From NCBI GenBank assembly GCA_022447625.1, contig JAKVAX010000005.1, forward strand, positions 1 through 64,000: a DNA stretch of 64,000 nucleotides, in the 5' to 3' direction. The position numbers and the translations under genes were made by a program. The notes beneath the pieces were generated by a model. The model had not been told where the DNA came from. It searched no databases and saw only the letters and a program-made list of their open reading frames with translations. This stretch comes from Flavobacteriales bacterium (lineage in GTDB: Bacteria; Bacteroidota; Bacteroidia; Flavobacteriales_D; Sanyastnellaceae). Of the stretch, positions 8,777-17,255 are shown piece by piece (position 1 is the stretch's first letter; every line of letters begins with the position of its first letter).

Positions 8777-10282
8777 TTATTCGATAATCAATCGTTGCGT
8801 GAGTTGTTGTCCAACAGCCGTAGCAACGAGAGTATATATACCACTTCCAATAAAAGGGATTTCGAATGAATTGTTGCTGAATTCGAGGAGAATACGACTT
8901 CCTTTAGCATCAATTAACGCAAGCGTATCGATGCGTACATCTGTATCTATTTGAACCGTGGCACCGGCATTCGAGAGGTTAGGGTAGACCCTAAATTGTG
9001 ATCGGTTCAAATCAGTCACGGAATTTGCACATTCCAGTTCATCACTTACGGCATCGAACACTTCTTCTTCAAGAGTGTAGAATGCAGAGGTGTTCCCAAA
9101 TGAGAACCCATTCCATGATCCATTGGTCATGAAGATGATTCCGAACTCTTCGTCTTTATTGAAGTACCAATCGCTGATGAGGCCGTAGGCTTCACCTGGA
9201 TGACCGAGGAAAGTCATATCAGGGATGACAATATCTCCCATCGAGGTGTTGGTCGTTTGCTGAATACCGAGTCCCCATTGGTTGAAGAGGTTGTAGTAGT
9301 TGTCGCCATTACTTCCATCGTAGGTCCATACCGGTGTGTGCATGAGCTCCATCATATCGGTAGCGATCAACTGGCCACTCGCCTGGTGGAAGCCATTATT
9401 CATATGCATGATCATCAATTGAGATAGATCGTACACACTGCTTCGAAGTCCTCCTTGGGGTGCAAAACGTGAACCGTTGGTTCCAGGTTGGTAATCACCA
9501 AGATCTGGTTGAGCCGGAGCTACCCCTTGATAGTTGTCTACTTGTGGATTCCACCCGCCTTGATTTCGGTAGATGACCGCGAGGTTGTCAATGTTATCGA
9601 TGTTGGCAGTGTTGTAGGTACATGCCAAGCCGAGTGGCTCGAAGATGAGTTCTTCCATTAGAAGATCGAACCGTTGTCCGCTTACTGATTCCATAACTGT
9701 CGCCAGTACCCCCATGTTGATGTTGCTATAGGCGAAATGGGTTCCAGGTTCCTCCGTGCGCCACATGTTTGATGTGTAGTAGTCTCCATCAGGATGCACG
9801 AGTTCAAACATCGAAGGCAAGTCGACACCTAGGTTGTAGGTATCAGAGAGGAAAGGACTGTAGCCATCGCCATCTTGCAAAGAAGAGGTGTGACCCATTA
9901 CCATTCGAGTAGTAATAACTGTATTGGGGTGATTGGGATTGGCAAATTCATATCCCAAATAGTTACTAACCGGCGCATCCAAATCGAGTAAGCCTTGATC
10001 TACCAACTTCATGGCACCAGTAGAAGTGATGGCCTTCGATATGGAAGCAATGCGGTACATGGTACTATCATCAATGGCGAGATCTCTTGTGTAGTCTTTG
10101 GTGCCGTAGTGATAGTGTGCATGAACGTTTTGTCCGCATACAACTAGTACTGACATTCCCATCAACTGATAGTCTTCAGCGATGGCATCTAGGTCTTCTT
10201 CGAGACTTTGGGCATGAATAGTGCCTGAGAAAAAGAGAAGCGCAAATAGCGCAAGGAGTTGATTGTTTAATTTAAGATCCAT
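8777..10282 (-). CDS. Secreted serine hydrolase (beta-lactamase/D-Ala-D-Ala fold) with T9SS tail
   Basis: 501 residues. Signal peptide ends near IHAQ. The catalytic domain is of the class C beta-lactamase/esterase type: S80-x-x-K83 (ASISKA), Y-S-N (FAYSNINMG) and late HPGEAYGL in the position of the HxG triad. The last ~75 residues (FRVYPNLSN through TQRLIIE) look like a type A T9SS sorting domain, so the enzyme is probably exported to the surface. It may be a peptidase or esterase rather than an antibiotic-resistance enzyme. Its start lies inside the end of apaG (16-base overlap). Confidence 0.85.
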   Translation of the reverse strand: MDLKLNNQLLALFALLFFSGTIHAQSLEEDLDAIAEDYQLMGMSVLVVCGQNVHAHYHYGTKDYTRDLAIDDSTMYRIASISKAITSTGAMKLVDQGLLDLDAPVSNYLGYEFANPNHPNTVITTRMVMGHTSSLQDGDGYSPFLSDTYNLGVDLPSMFELVHPDGDYYTSNMWRTEEPGTHFAYSNINMGVLATVMESVSGQRFDLLMEELIFEPLGLACTYNTANIDNIDNLAVIYRNQGGWNPQVDNYQGVAPAQPDLGDYQPGTNGSRFAPQGGLRSSVYDLSQLMIMHMNNGFHQASGQLIATDMMELMHTPVWTYDGSNGDNYYNLFNQWGLGIQQTTNTSMGDIVIPDMTFLGHPGEAYGLISDWYFNKDEEFGIIFMTNGSWNGFSFGNTSAFYTLEEEVFDAVSDELECANSVTDLNRSQFRVYPNLSNAGATVQIDTDVRIDTLALIDAKGSRILLEFSNNSFEIPFIGSGIYTLVATAVGQQLTQRLIIE

Positions 10283-10653
10283 GGAACTTCCATTCTAAAA
10301 TTTGGGACGACAACTTGGAAGAATTGTTCGTCGTCTTTGTTTTCCATCATGTATTCTCCTTCCATGCTACCCATGGTTGAGTTGAGGTCACAGGCAGAGG
10401 CGTATTCATATGATTCACCAGGCTTGAGTGTAGGCGTTTCGCCCACTACACCAGGGCCTTCTACCTCACGTATTTCACCATTTGTGTCGTAGATGATCCA
10501 GTGACGTCGAAGCAATTGCACTGTATTCTCGCCCTTGTTTTCAATTCGTATTCGGTAAGAGAAGATGAACATTTTCGCTTGGGGATTGGAGTGTGAAGGT
10601 TCGAAGCGAGTGACAACAGACACTTGTATGCCTTGGGTTATTGCGGTGTTCAT
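10267..10653 (-). CDS. apaG: ApaG domain protein
   Basis: 128 residues, the full length of the ApaG family (fibronectin-III-like fold; linked to cobalt/magnesium tolerance and Ap4A phenotypes in enterics). Diagnostic segments are F-I-F-S-Y-R-I-R-I-E-N, R-R-H-W-I-I-Y-D, E-V-E-G-P-G-V-V-G-E and GSMEGEYMM near the end. The cellular role in Bacteroidota is unclear. It leads a minus-strand set with the serine hydrolase and GH113-like enzyme, although overlap alone does not prove a functional link. Confidence 0.92.
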   Translation of the reverse strand: MNTAITQGIQVSVVTRFEPSHSNPQAKMFIFSYRIRIENKGENTVQLLRRHWIIYDTNGEIREVEGPGVVGETPTLKPGESYEYASACDLNSTMGSMEGEYMMENKDDEQFFQVVVPNFRMEVPWILN

Positions 10654-10690
10654 AGGAGCTAATTTACTAGAAAAGGCAGAATGCCTGACA

Positions 10691-10723
10691 GGCTAAATGG
10701 CGAAAGGGCTAAATGGCGAAATG
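10691..10723. repeat. Left repeat of the four-helix-bundle element
   Basis: Two tandem copies of GGCTAAATGGCGAAA (10691-10705 and 10707-10721). The outer 18 bases at 10706-10723 are matched in inverted orientation, 17 of 18 bases, at 11184-11201. The copies contain heptamers gctaaat and ggcgaaa. Confidence 0.75.
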
Positions 10724-10813
10724 TGCTCTGGAGTCTTCATAAGTGAACTTTTGATCGACGTGTATAAAGTACTTGTTGGGGATGTAGGATTTTGATATTC
10801 CTTTGGTGGGAAA

Positions 10814-11071
10814 ATGGCAAGAACTGTAGAAGATTTAGTGGTTTGGCAACTCTCTAGAGAGTTAATGAATGATGTGTTTGATCTATGTGATGAGCTACCA
10901 ACGAATTCTAGAAATTTTGGTTTGCAAGATCAAATCAAACGAGCTGTCGTCAGTATCATGACCAACATCTCAGAAGTTGCTTCGCGTTCCTCATTGAAGG
11001 AATACGGGAGATTTCTTGATTACGCTAACGGTTCTTCCGCCGAAGTCAGAACACAACTGATCGTTTTTTAA
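10814..11071 (+). CDS. Four-helix-bundle (S23/IVP-like) protein, truncated
   Basis: 85 residues before an in-frame TAA. The N-terminus VEDLVVWQLSRELM and the segments FGLQDQIKRAVVSIMTNISE and GSSAEVRTQL identify the four-helix-bundle family first described as 23S rRNA intervening-sequence proteins and common in Bacteroidota intergenic regions. The family is usually about 115-125 residues. Here the frame ends right after QLIVF, and the missing last helix continues in the same frame to 11173. The gene is framed by an 18-bp inverted repeat, an arrangement that suggests a small mobile or self-spreading unit. Function of these proteins outside diversity-generating retroelements is not established. 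Confidence 0.85.
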   Translation: MARTVEDLVVWQLSRELMNDVFDLCDELPTNSRNFGLQDQIKRAVVSIMTNISEVASRSSLKEYGRFLDYANGSSAEVRTQLIVF

Positions 11072-11173
11072 GACCGAGGATTCGCAGAAGCCAAGCGTGC
11101 AGAAGATCTAAGAATCAAGTGTCGCAGAATCTCAGCCATGATCGTTAGCTTAAAACACTCCCTGGCGAAATAG
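11072..11173 (+). pseudogene. Severed last helix of the four-helix-bundle gene
   Basis: Directly after the TAA at 11069-11071, the same frame continues for 33 codons (DRGFAEAKRAEDL through HSLAK) to a TAG. This is what the family carries after Q-L-x-V-A-x-D. There is no start codon in a useful place. Confidence 0.75.
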
Positions 11174-11183
11174 TAGTAATAAA

Positions 11184-11201
11184 CATTTTGCCATTTAGCC
11201 C
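11184..11201. repeat. Right inverted repeat of the four-helix-bundle element
   Basis: Reads cattttgccatttagccc, the reverse complement of 10706-10723 with one mismatch. It contains the stop codon of the minus-strand gene at 11195-11662 (GGC-TAA-ATG). Confidence 0.75.
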
Positions 11202-11662
11202 TTCCGCCCCTTAACAGCTATAATCCGTCCTACTTCATCAAAAGCAATTTGCTCCAATTTTCCCTGTCTGAAGCCTATGGTAGAATCCAGAGGTGCCTTC
11301 GAATTCCGAAGGAGAGCAAGAGGCCTTCTGATTTTGCGACATATGGAACGCAGTGAATCATCTTTGGGGATGCGGAACCAGAGGGAACTGCCTTTTTCCG
11401 CGCCAGCGAGATTATAAGCCAACGGGAGACCAATAGAAATCTCGTTATCAGTGAGGTCAACCAGATCCCACATACCATCTGAGAGGGGGATGGTGTAGCG
11501 CTCAAGGGCATTTGGGTCAGCAAGTAATACCTCACATTGATCAGAGGTCAGTTCAGCGGTTGAAAAGGCTTCCGTTGATCCTAGTGTGGCGGGCTTGCCG
11601 TCGATCTCAACAGTTAGCTTTTCATCATTCATCAAGTGTCGGACTAAATCTTCCCTTTTCAT
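11195..11662 (-). CDS. Conserved-looking hypothetical protein
   Basis: 155 residues, not recognised. No signal peptide or membrane segment. The N-terminal half is acidic; the C-terminal part is basic (RSICRKIRRPLALLRN). A copy of the iterated 14-bp word gives the segment L-A-G-A-E-K-G. The stop codon falls inside the right inverted repeat of the neighbouring four-helix-bundle element, so the original C-terminus may have been changed when that repeat arrived. Confidence 0.6.
   Translation of the reverse strand: MKREDLVRHLMNDEKLTVEIDGKPATLGSTEAFSTAELTSDQCEVLLADPNALERYTIPLSDGMWDLVDLTDNEISIGLPLAYNLAGAEKGSSLWFRIPKDDSLRSICRKIRRPLALLRNSKAPLDSTIGFRQGKLEQIAFDEVGRIIAVKGRKG
11396..11409 (-). repeat. 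Iterated 14-bp word, copy 2
   Basis: Minus strand TCGCTGGCGCGGAA, one base off consensus. Inside the hypothetical gene at 11195, read in sense as L-A-G-A-E. Confidence 0.75.
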
Positions 11663-11709
11663 AGCCGTATCTTTGGCTCAACTTTTGATTTCTTGCAAGA
11701 AACAGAATT

Positions 11710-13701
11710 TTGAGTTTTCTCACTCAACATATCAATCACTGGAGAACCTGTCTGGTAGCGTTCATGTTATTCGCAGCGGTAGAACAAGCTCATGCGCAAT
11801 GTGGGGCATGTGAATTCTTGAGTGGCAATTTGGTCACCAATGGCGACTTTCAGCAAGGAAATACAGGTTTTTCAACCGATTACAATTTGGCTACGGTAAA
11901 TGGTCCTTGGGGGCTATTATCGTTTGAAGGGAACTATGTCATTGGTTCCAATGCCGCTAATTTCCATGATTTCTTTGCTGGTTTTGATCATACGAATCCG
12001 CCGACCGGGAATTATATGATTGTGAACGGGGCTTCATTGCCAAATACCAATGTTTGGTGTCAGACCATTGACGTTGAACCCGATACATGGTATAGCTTCT
12101 CAGCCTGGGGTAGGAATGTCGATACCAATCCAAACAATACGATTTACGCCCAGCTACAGTTTAATATAAACGGAGTTCCTCTTGGTGCTTCTCAAACGGT
12201 GAGTGGTGGTTGGCAAGAATTTGCAGAAGACTGGTACAGCGGGGCCAATACGTCGATTGACATCTGTTTGGTGAATCAACAAACCGATGGAGGGGGGAAT
12301 GATTTTGGAATCGATGATATCACCTTCACTACCTGCATGCCCTATGTGGTAGAGAATATCATTGACGCCGGTAACGACATCACTATTTGTAGCGGTGAAA
12401 CAGTACAGCTTGGATCGACTGATATTGACAACTTTAGTTATGAATGGACAGGAGATGGATTGAATGACGATGAAGTCGCCAATCCTTCCGTGACATTGGT
12501 CAACGTAGGCTCTACACCAGAGACTTTCACTTATGACCTTGTAGCAGATACTGCTGGTTTGGGATGTGTTCAATCAGACCAAATCACGGTTACAGTGAAT
12601 CCGCTTCCCACACCTGATTTAGGAGAGGATGTTGTGATTTGTGAAGGGGAGAACACGCTCTTAGACGTTGGGCAAGGCTGGGAATCTGTTGAATGGAGTA
12701 CCCAAGAGTCGACCAATCAAATTAGCGTTGATCAGCCTGGTGGCTTTTCTGTGACCGTAACATCACTCGGTTGTGAGGCTAGTGATGACATCGCTGTAAC
12801 AACGCCATTTCTACCGACCATTGCACTTGGTCCTGATACTTCTATATGTGTTGATGGTGATTTTACGTTTATCGCTAACGCGGAAGGGCTCTGGAGTACA
12901 GGGGAAGTTGGTACATCAATCACGGTGAACCAACAAGGATGGTATTGGATGGAAGTGGAGAACCAAGGGTGTACACGAAGAGATTCTGTTTTCTTAAATG
13001 TCATTGCCTACCCGCAAGTTAACTTACCTGAAGAGGTGTTCTTATGTCCGGGAGAGACGGTGACTTTGGGTGCTTCTCAACCAGGTTTGTGGTCAAACGG
13101 ACAGATGTCTGATTCGATCACTGTTTCTGCAGAAGGAGATTATAGTATCATTCTCAATAACCAACAGTGTTACGTCAACGGCGAAACAAGCATTTTCAAT
13201 CTTCAATATCCTGAAGCGGTGCTGGGTGATGACCAGATACTGTGCATACGAGATATTGTTGATTTAGACGCTAGTGGTCCATGGAATGACTCGGTCATGT
13301 GGAATGATGGCAGTACTGAGTTTATTCGTGAGATCAGGGAAAGCGGTTATTACCAAGCAATTGTATCAAACCAATGTGGAACAGATTCCGCTGAGGTGAC
13401 TTTAGTATTTGAAGACTGTAACTATGCGCTCTACATTCCGAATACCTTTACTCCTGATAATGACGGATTGAATGATGTTTGGTGTCCGGAGACGCTTAAT
13501 ATTGTTGAATTCGAGTTGATTCTATTCAACCGATGGGGAGAAGAGGTTTGGTATACCAATGAGACTGGCCAATGCTGGAATGGATCATTCCAAGGTGGAG
13601 GTCATTACGTCAGGGATGGTGTGTACTCATACATCGCCAAAGCCATCAGTCTTAAAGGAAATACCATCGTTCGTAAAGGAAGTGTGGTTATCTTACGATA
13701 G
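11710..13701 (+). CDS. Large secreted adhesin-like protein with gliding-motility C-terminal domain
   Basis: 663 residues; signal peptide ends near AHAQ. N-terminal carbohydrate-binding-like or jelly-roll region (NLVTNGDFQQGNTGF, FGIDDITF). This is followed by about five Ig-like or PKD-like repeats, each opening with a variant of L-G-x-D-x-x-I-C (for example LGEDVVICEG, LGPDTSICVD, LGDDQILC). The C-terminus (YIPNTFTPDNDGLNDVW, then FNRWGEEVW, then GVYSYI) is a type B T9SS sorting domain (gliding motility-associated). It is expected on the cell surface, possibly in adhesion. It contains a copy of the iterated word (I-A-N-A-E). Confidence 0.88.
   Translation: MSFLTQHINHWRTCLVAFMLFAAVEQAHAQCGACEFLSGNLVTNGDFQQGNTGFSTDYNLATVNGPWGLLSFEGNYVIGSNAANFHDFFAGFDHTNPPTGNYMIVNGASLPNTNVWCQTIDVEPDTWYSFSAWGRNVDTNPNNTIYAQLQFNINGVPLGASQTVSGGWQEFAEDWYSGANTSIDICLVNQQTDGGGNDFGIDDITFTTCMPYVVENIIDAGNDITICSGETVQLGSTDIDNFSYEWTGDGLNDDEVANPSVTLVNVGSTPETFTYDLVADTAGLGCVQSDQITVTVNPLPTPDLGEDVVICEGENTLLDVGQGWESVEWSTQESTNQISVDQPGGFSVTVTSLGCEASDDIAVTTPFLPTIALGPDTSICVDGDFTFIANAEGLWSTGEVGTSITVNQQGWYWMEVENQGCTRRDSVFLNVIAYPQVNLPEEVFLCPGETVTLGASQPGLWSNGQMSDSITVSAEGDYSIILNNQQCYVNGETSIFNLQYPEAVLGDDQILCIRDIVDLDASGPWNDSVMWNDGSTEFIREIRESGYYQAIVSNQCGTDSAEVTLVFEDCNYALYIPNTFTPDNDGLNDVWCPETLNIVEFELILFNRWGEEVWYTNETGQCWNGSFQGGGHYVRDGVYSYIAKAISLKGNTIVRKGSVVILR
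12872..12885 (+). repeat. Iterated 14-bp word, copy 3
   Basis: TCGCTAACGCGGAA in the adhesin-like gene, read in sense as I-A-N-A-E-G. Confidence 0.85.
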
Positions 13702-13728
13702 GCGCTAGATTTTTACTTCCTTTCGATC

Positions 13729-15105
13729 ATGCAAATTACTCGGAGCCTTATTGCCATTGTTGTCAGCACGCTTTCCTTGTGCGCTGCAGCCTTCTGGAAT
13801 GGTTTTCCGATTCTCTATTCAGATACAGGAACCTATATTTCTAGTGGTTTCGGACTGGAAACACCCTTTGATCGACCGATTACCTACGGGGTGCTTCTTC
13901 GACTGTTTAGCTTGAACGGCTTAACTATTTGGGGAGCAGTGATCACTCAATCCTTGCTGGTTTCAGGGTTGGTGATTCGGTTAGTCAATTGGTTGGTTCC
14001 TTCTAAGAATGCGCCCATCTATGGTATGGTCATTCTGATCATACTTTCCTTGTTCAGTACGGTTTCTTGGTATAGTTCACAGTTGATTGCCGATATATTT
14101 ACTTCGATATCCTTCTTAGTGGTGTTGAACCTCTTTTTCGGCTTGAAGGAAGGTTGGAAGCAAGCGTTATTCTATCTCTTGTTCTTTGTGTCCATTGCCA
14201 CGCATATGGGGCATTTTAGTCAATTCCTGGCCTTCTTGATGCTTGTTTTGGTCGCCTTATGGCGGAATTGGATTCCAGCGTATCCGTTTACGAAACGTAC
14301 AATGTATGGGCGCCTTGGGATGCTGATAGTGCTTACAGGGCTTTCTGTACTCACCATGGGTTCTGCTTTGGCAAAGAGTAAACACGCCTTCTTTATGGGA
14401 GCTATGCTCGAGAATGGGGTTTTAGAAAAAATGCTCGACGAGGAATGTGACCAAGGATTTGCCATTTGCGAGTACCGCGATGAGCTTCCCGATGAAGCTT
14501 GGCGTTTCATTTGGGATGAATCTAGTCCGTTCTATGCCATGGGGGATTTCCCGGGCACCAGAGAAGAGTTCAATGAGATCATCAACCTTTCCTTTTCGAA
14601 GCCAAAGTACCTCCTGTGGCACGTAGAAGCGAGCTTGAAAGCGACAGGACGTCAGTTGGTTTCCTTTGGTGTTGCTGATGGAAATGGTCGTTTTGAAAAG
14701 GGAAGCACGGTCTGGAATGCCTTAAATGATCACCTTTCGAGTGAAATCGAAAGCATGGAGTCGTCCAGACAATTTGACAGAGAACTCTTGGTTGGAGAGG
14801 AATTTGGTGTGGTGGAAGCACTCAATAGCTTGTATACACTTGTTGTGGTATCGAGTATTCCACTGCTTATCTTGATTGTTTTGCAGTGGAGAAAGATTAG
14901 TCCGTCAGTAAGAAGAAGCGTGGTACTCACGCTGTTATTTTTGCTAATCAACGCGTGGGTCAATGGTACTTTCGCGAATGCCATACCAAGGTTAGGAGGG
15001 AAGGTCATCTGGTTATTACCGATGATGACAATGATCGGATGCTTAGCGCTGTTGAGGACAAGAGCGGAGAGGAAAGACCTTCCGCCACCTCATGAAGCAA
15101 CGTAA
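13729..15105 (+). CDS. Multi-spanning membrane protein, unknown
   Basis: 458 residues, perhaps nine or ten membrane helices, with a long hydrophilic segment (residues about 225-345) between the last-but-few helices. The first helix is followed by F-W-N-G-F-P-I-L-Y-S-D-T-G-T-Y, a pattern reminiscent of polytopic glycosyltransferases (GT-C), where an acidic residue sits in the first external loop. A GT-C activity is only a guess. It is followed three bases later by a ClpP-like gene, so the two are probably expressed together. Confidence 0.6.
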   Translation: MQITRSLIAIVVSTLSLCAAAFWNGFPILYSDTGTYISSGFGLETPFDRPITYGVLLRLFSLNGLTIWGAVITQSLLVSGLVIRLVNWLVPSKNAPIYGMVILIILSLFSTVSWYSSQLIADIFTSISFLVVLNLFFGLKEGWKQALFYLLFFVSIATHMGHFSQFLAFLMLVLVALWRNWIPAYPFTKRTMYGRLGMLIVLTGLSVLTMGSALAKSKHAFFMGAMLENGVLEKMLDEECDQGFAICEYRDELPDEAWRFIWDESSPFYAMGDFPGTREEFNEIINLSFSKPKYLLWHVEASLKATGRQLVSFGVADGNGRFEKGSTVWNALNDHLSSEIESMESSRQFDRELLVGEEFGVVEALNSLYTLVVVSSIPLLILIVLQWRKISPSVRRSVVLTLLFLLINAWVNGTFANAIPRLGGKVIWLLPMMTMIGCLALLRTRAERKDLPPPHEAT

Positions 15106-15108
15106 ATT

Positions 15109-15702
15109 ATGGAACGAGCGATTCGTTTTATGGCGCCAGTAAACAACAAAACTGCTGATCGCCTTTTCAAATCTGTAGATGAACTTATCACCAAGGGAAC
15201 ATCACACATTCACCTACTACTCTCAACACCAGGAGGGTCTGTATTCCACGGACTATCACTACACAACTACCTCAAAGGAATTCCTATCCCGGTGTCTACC
15301 TATAACTTCGGTTCGGTAGACTCCATCGGAGTGGTGATCTATTGCGCCGGCTCAAACCGCTATGTAGTTCCGCACTCACGGTTTCTCATTCACAGTGTTA
15401 AGCTCAACCTCAAGGGTGGTTTATCGGTAGATGAAAAGCAAATCGATGAGTACTTGAAGAGTGTGAAGATTGATCAACACAACATCGCTCGCGTCATGAG
15501 CGACACCACAGGAAGATCAGTTGAGTCACTAGAATCTGATATGGTGAATCGAACAACTCTCAGTCCAGAACAATCAGTACAGTATGGCTTAGCTCACGAG
15601 ATCAGACAAGAACTCATCAAACCCGGCATGGAAATGATCACCATCGGTGAACCTGTAGATGGAGACAAATACCAGCCAAGAGGCGTAAGATTCGGGAAGT
15701 AA
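15109..15702 (+). CDS. ClpP-like/SppA-like serine protease
   Basis: 197 residues, ClpP/crotonase fold. STPGGSVFHGLSL, then FGSVDSIGVVIYCAG with the likely nucleophile S72, and PHSRFLIHSV with the likely catalytic H95. In ClpP the third catalytic residue is the Asp of a T-x-R-D-x-F motif; here the aligned stretch reads V-N-R-T-T-L, so the Asp seems to be missing. This could be an inactive or altered paralogue of ClpP. It has no Clp ATPase neighbour but follows a polytopic membrane protein. A heptamer array begins directly after its stop codon. Confidence 0.75.
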   Translation: MERAIRFMAPVNNKTADRLFKSVDELITKGTSHIHLLLSTPGGSVFHGLSLHNYLKGIPIPVSTYNFGSVDSIGVVIYCAGSNRYVVPHSRFLIHSVKLNLKGGLSVDEKQIDEYLKSVKIDQHNIARVMSDTTGRSVESLESDMVNRTTLSPEQSVQYGLAHEIRQELIKPGMEMITIGEPVDGDKYQPRGVRFGK

Positions 15703-15785
15703 GCTGTCGCTGTAAACCTTATGCTGTAAGTAGTATACAACTTTTAAAATGGCTTAGGCCTTAAGCCATAAGCACAAAGGCTTAT
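15703..15785. repeat. Two 7-nt periodic arrays after a stop codon
   Basis: Block one (15703-15730) reads gctgtcg, ctgtaaa, ccttatg, ctgtaag and starts immediately after the ClpP-like stop codon. Block two (15751-15785) reads ggcttag, gccttaa, gccataa, gcacaaa, ggcttat. No gene is seen in this convergent gap apart from the small frame listed next. Confidence 0.65.
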
Positions 15786-15791
15786 AACATC

Positions 15792-15932
15792 TTATTCAAC
15801 TTCAAGGTCTGCTTGGGCTGGAATGAGCGTGACGAATGCCTCGAACTCATGCTTTCCCACGTTGCTGGTTGATCGATATTCATAGTAGCGTCTATATAGC
15901 TGAAAGTTAGCTATTCGCTTCCAGCCAGGCAT
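15792..15932 (-). CDS. Possible small protein overlapping the purC 3' end
   Basis: A 46-codon frame starting with ATG inside purC ([10 protein letters not shown]) and ending in the gap. Its middle, [21 protein letters not shown], has a natural-looking composition and a strong sequence-like pattern, and could be the remainder of a longer gene. I do not recognise it. It may be a chance frame. Confidence 0.3.
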   Translation of the reverse strand: MPGWKRIANFQLYRRYYEYRSTSNVGKHEFEAFVTLIPAQADLEVE

Positions 15933-16854
15933 CTACGTTATTCTTGACTCTTATTAGCAACTGGCTCTGGTCAGCCTTTTCAAAACTGCTTCCTGTCACT
16001 TTTTCGAAAAGCTCTATGTATCTGTCGGATACCGAGTTCACGAAGGCATCATCCATGCTGGGCTGCGTTTGTCCGTCTTGCCCCATGAAATCATTGGCCA
16101 TTAGCCACTCGCGCACAAACTCTTTACTCAATTGCTTTTGCGCGGCACCACTAGCTTGACGCTCTTCGTAACCATCAGCATAGAAGTAGCGAGATGAATC
16201 AGGTGTGTGAATTTCATCAATCAAATACACCTTCCCATCCTTCACTCCAAACTCGTACTTCGTGTCTACGAGGATCAGTCCATTCTTCGCTGCGATTTCT
16301 GTCCCGCGTGCAAAGAGCTTGCGAGTGTAGTCTTCCAGCTGTAGGTAGTATTCTTCAGCCACAATACCTTGAGATAGGATCTCTTCACGACTGATGTCTT
16401 CATCGTGACCTTCTTCTGCTTTGGTAGCAGGAGTGATGATGGGTTCTGGGAAGCGATCGTGCTCTTTCATGCCTTCTGGCATCGTCACACCGCAAAGTGT
16501 GCGTTCACCCGACTTATAAGTTCTCCATGCATGTCCTGTCAAGTAACCACGAATAACCATTTCCACGCGGAATGCATTGCACTTGTGACCAATTGTGACA
16601 TTTGGGTCTGGACTGGCAATCTTCCAGTTGGGAACAATGTCAGAAGTTTGGTCTAGAAAGGAGCTGGCAAGTTGATTCAAAACTTGACCTTTAAATGGGA
16701 TGCCTCTCTTCAGAATAACGTCAAATGCAGAGATGCGATCTGACGCCACCATCACGAGTAGATCGTCACCAATTGAATAGACGTCACGGACTTTTCCGTG
16801 ATAAACTGAAGTTTGGCCTTCAAATTGATAATCAGTAGTGTATATACTGTTCAT
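15907..16854 (-). CDS. purC: Phosphoribosylaminoimidazole-succinocarboxamide synthase
   Basis: 315 residues. Converts CAIR, ATP and aspartate to SAICAR in purine synthesis (cytosolic). Signature [12 protein letters not shown] near residue 20, [18 protein letters not shown]-type [36 protein letters not shown], and [29 protein letters not shown]. The length fits the longer (yeast-like) form. It overlaps the start of the upstream lipoprotein gene by four bases. Purine genes are not clustered here. Confidence 0.95.
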   Translation of the reverse strand: MNSIYTTDYQFEGQTSVYHGKVRDVYSIGDDLLVMVASDRISAFDVILKRGIPFKGQVLNQLASSFLDQTSDIVPNWKIASPDPNVTIGHKCNAFRVEMVIRGYLTGHAWRTYKSGERTLCGVTMPEGMKEHDRFPEPIITPATKAEEGHDEDISREEILSQGIVAEEYYLQLEDYTRKLFARGTEIAAKNGLILVDTKYEFGVKDGKVYLIDEIHTPDSSRYFYADGYEERQASGAAQKQLSKEFVREWLMANDFMGQDGQTQPSMDDAFVNSVSDRYIELFEKVTGSSFEKADQSQLLIRVKNNVDAWLEANS

Positions 16855-17255
16855 TCATCAATAAGTTTAAGTTCGAAACGAATGTCGCCCATACGTGTTG
16901 TTTTCGTGCTGCAGCGAAGTAAACCGGGTTCGATTTCCTCAACGGCGAGCACTTGTTTGGGCTCATTTCCCATTTGAAGGATGTAGGCACTTTGGCCGTC
17001 TTCAGCGACAGTCCAACTGCCTGCTTTTCCATCCGGATTGTTCGGTGTGTAGATAATGTAAGTCTGGTCTTCAAGGAAGGAGTAGCGCGTACTTTTTGAG
17101 AGCTCTACCATGATCTCTTGCACCTTGCTACCAGCATTGGGATCATTCACTTGGAAGTTTTGCATCTGCCATTCTCCAATGATGAGCTCTTTTTTCCCGC
17201 CACAGGCGGAAATCAATAACACGAAAATACTGATAAAGAATAGTTTACGCTTCAT
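16851..17255 (-). CDS. Lipocalin-like lipoprotein
   Basis: 134 residues from the ATG at 17255, where [18 protein letters not shown] gives a clear lipobox. The in-frame extension to 17393 runs antisense-like through phoH and is not real. The body, beginning I-I-G-E-W-Q-M and rich in alternating strands (SGSWTV-type G-S-W-T-V), resembles small lipocalin-like domains. It starts inside the last codons of phoH and ends inside the first codons of purC. Role unknown. Confidence 0.7.
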   Translation of the reverse strand: MKRKLFFISIFVLLISACGGKKELIIGEWQMQNFQVNDPNAGSKVQEIMVELSKSTRYSFLEDQTYIIYTPNNPDGKAGSWTVAEDGQSAYILQMGNEPKQVLAVEEIEPGLLRCSTKTTRMGDIRFELKLIDE

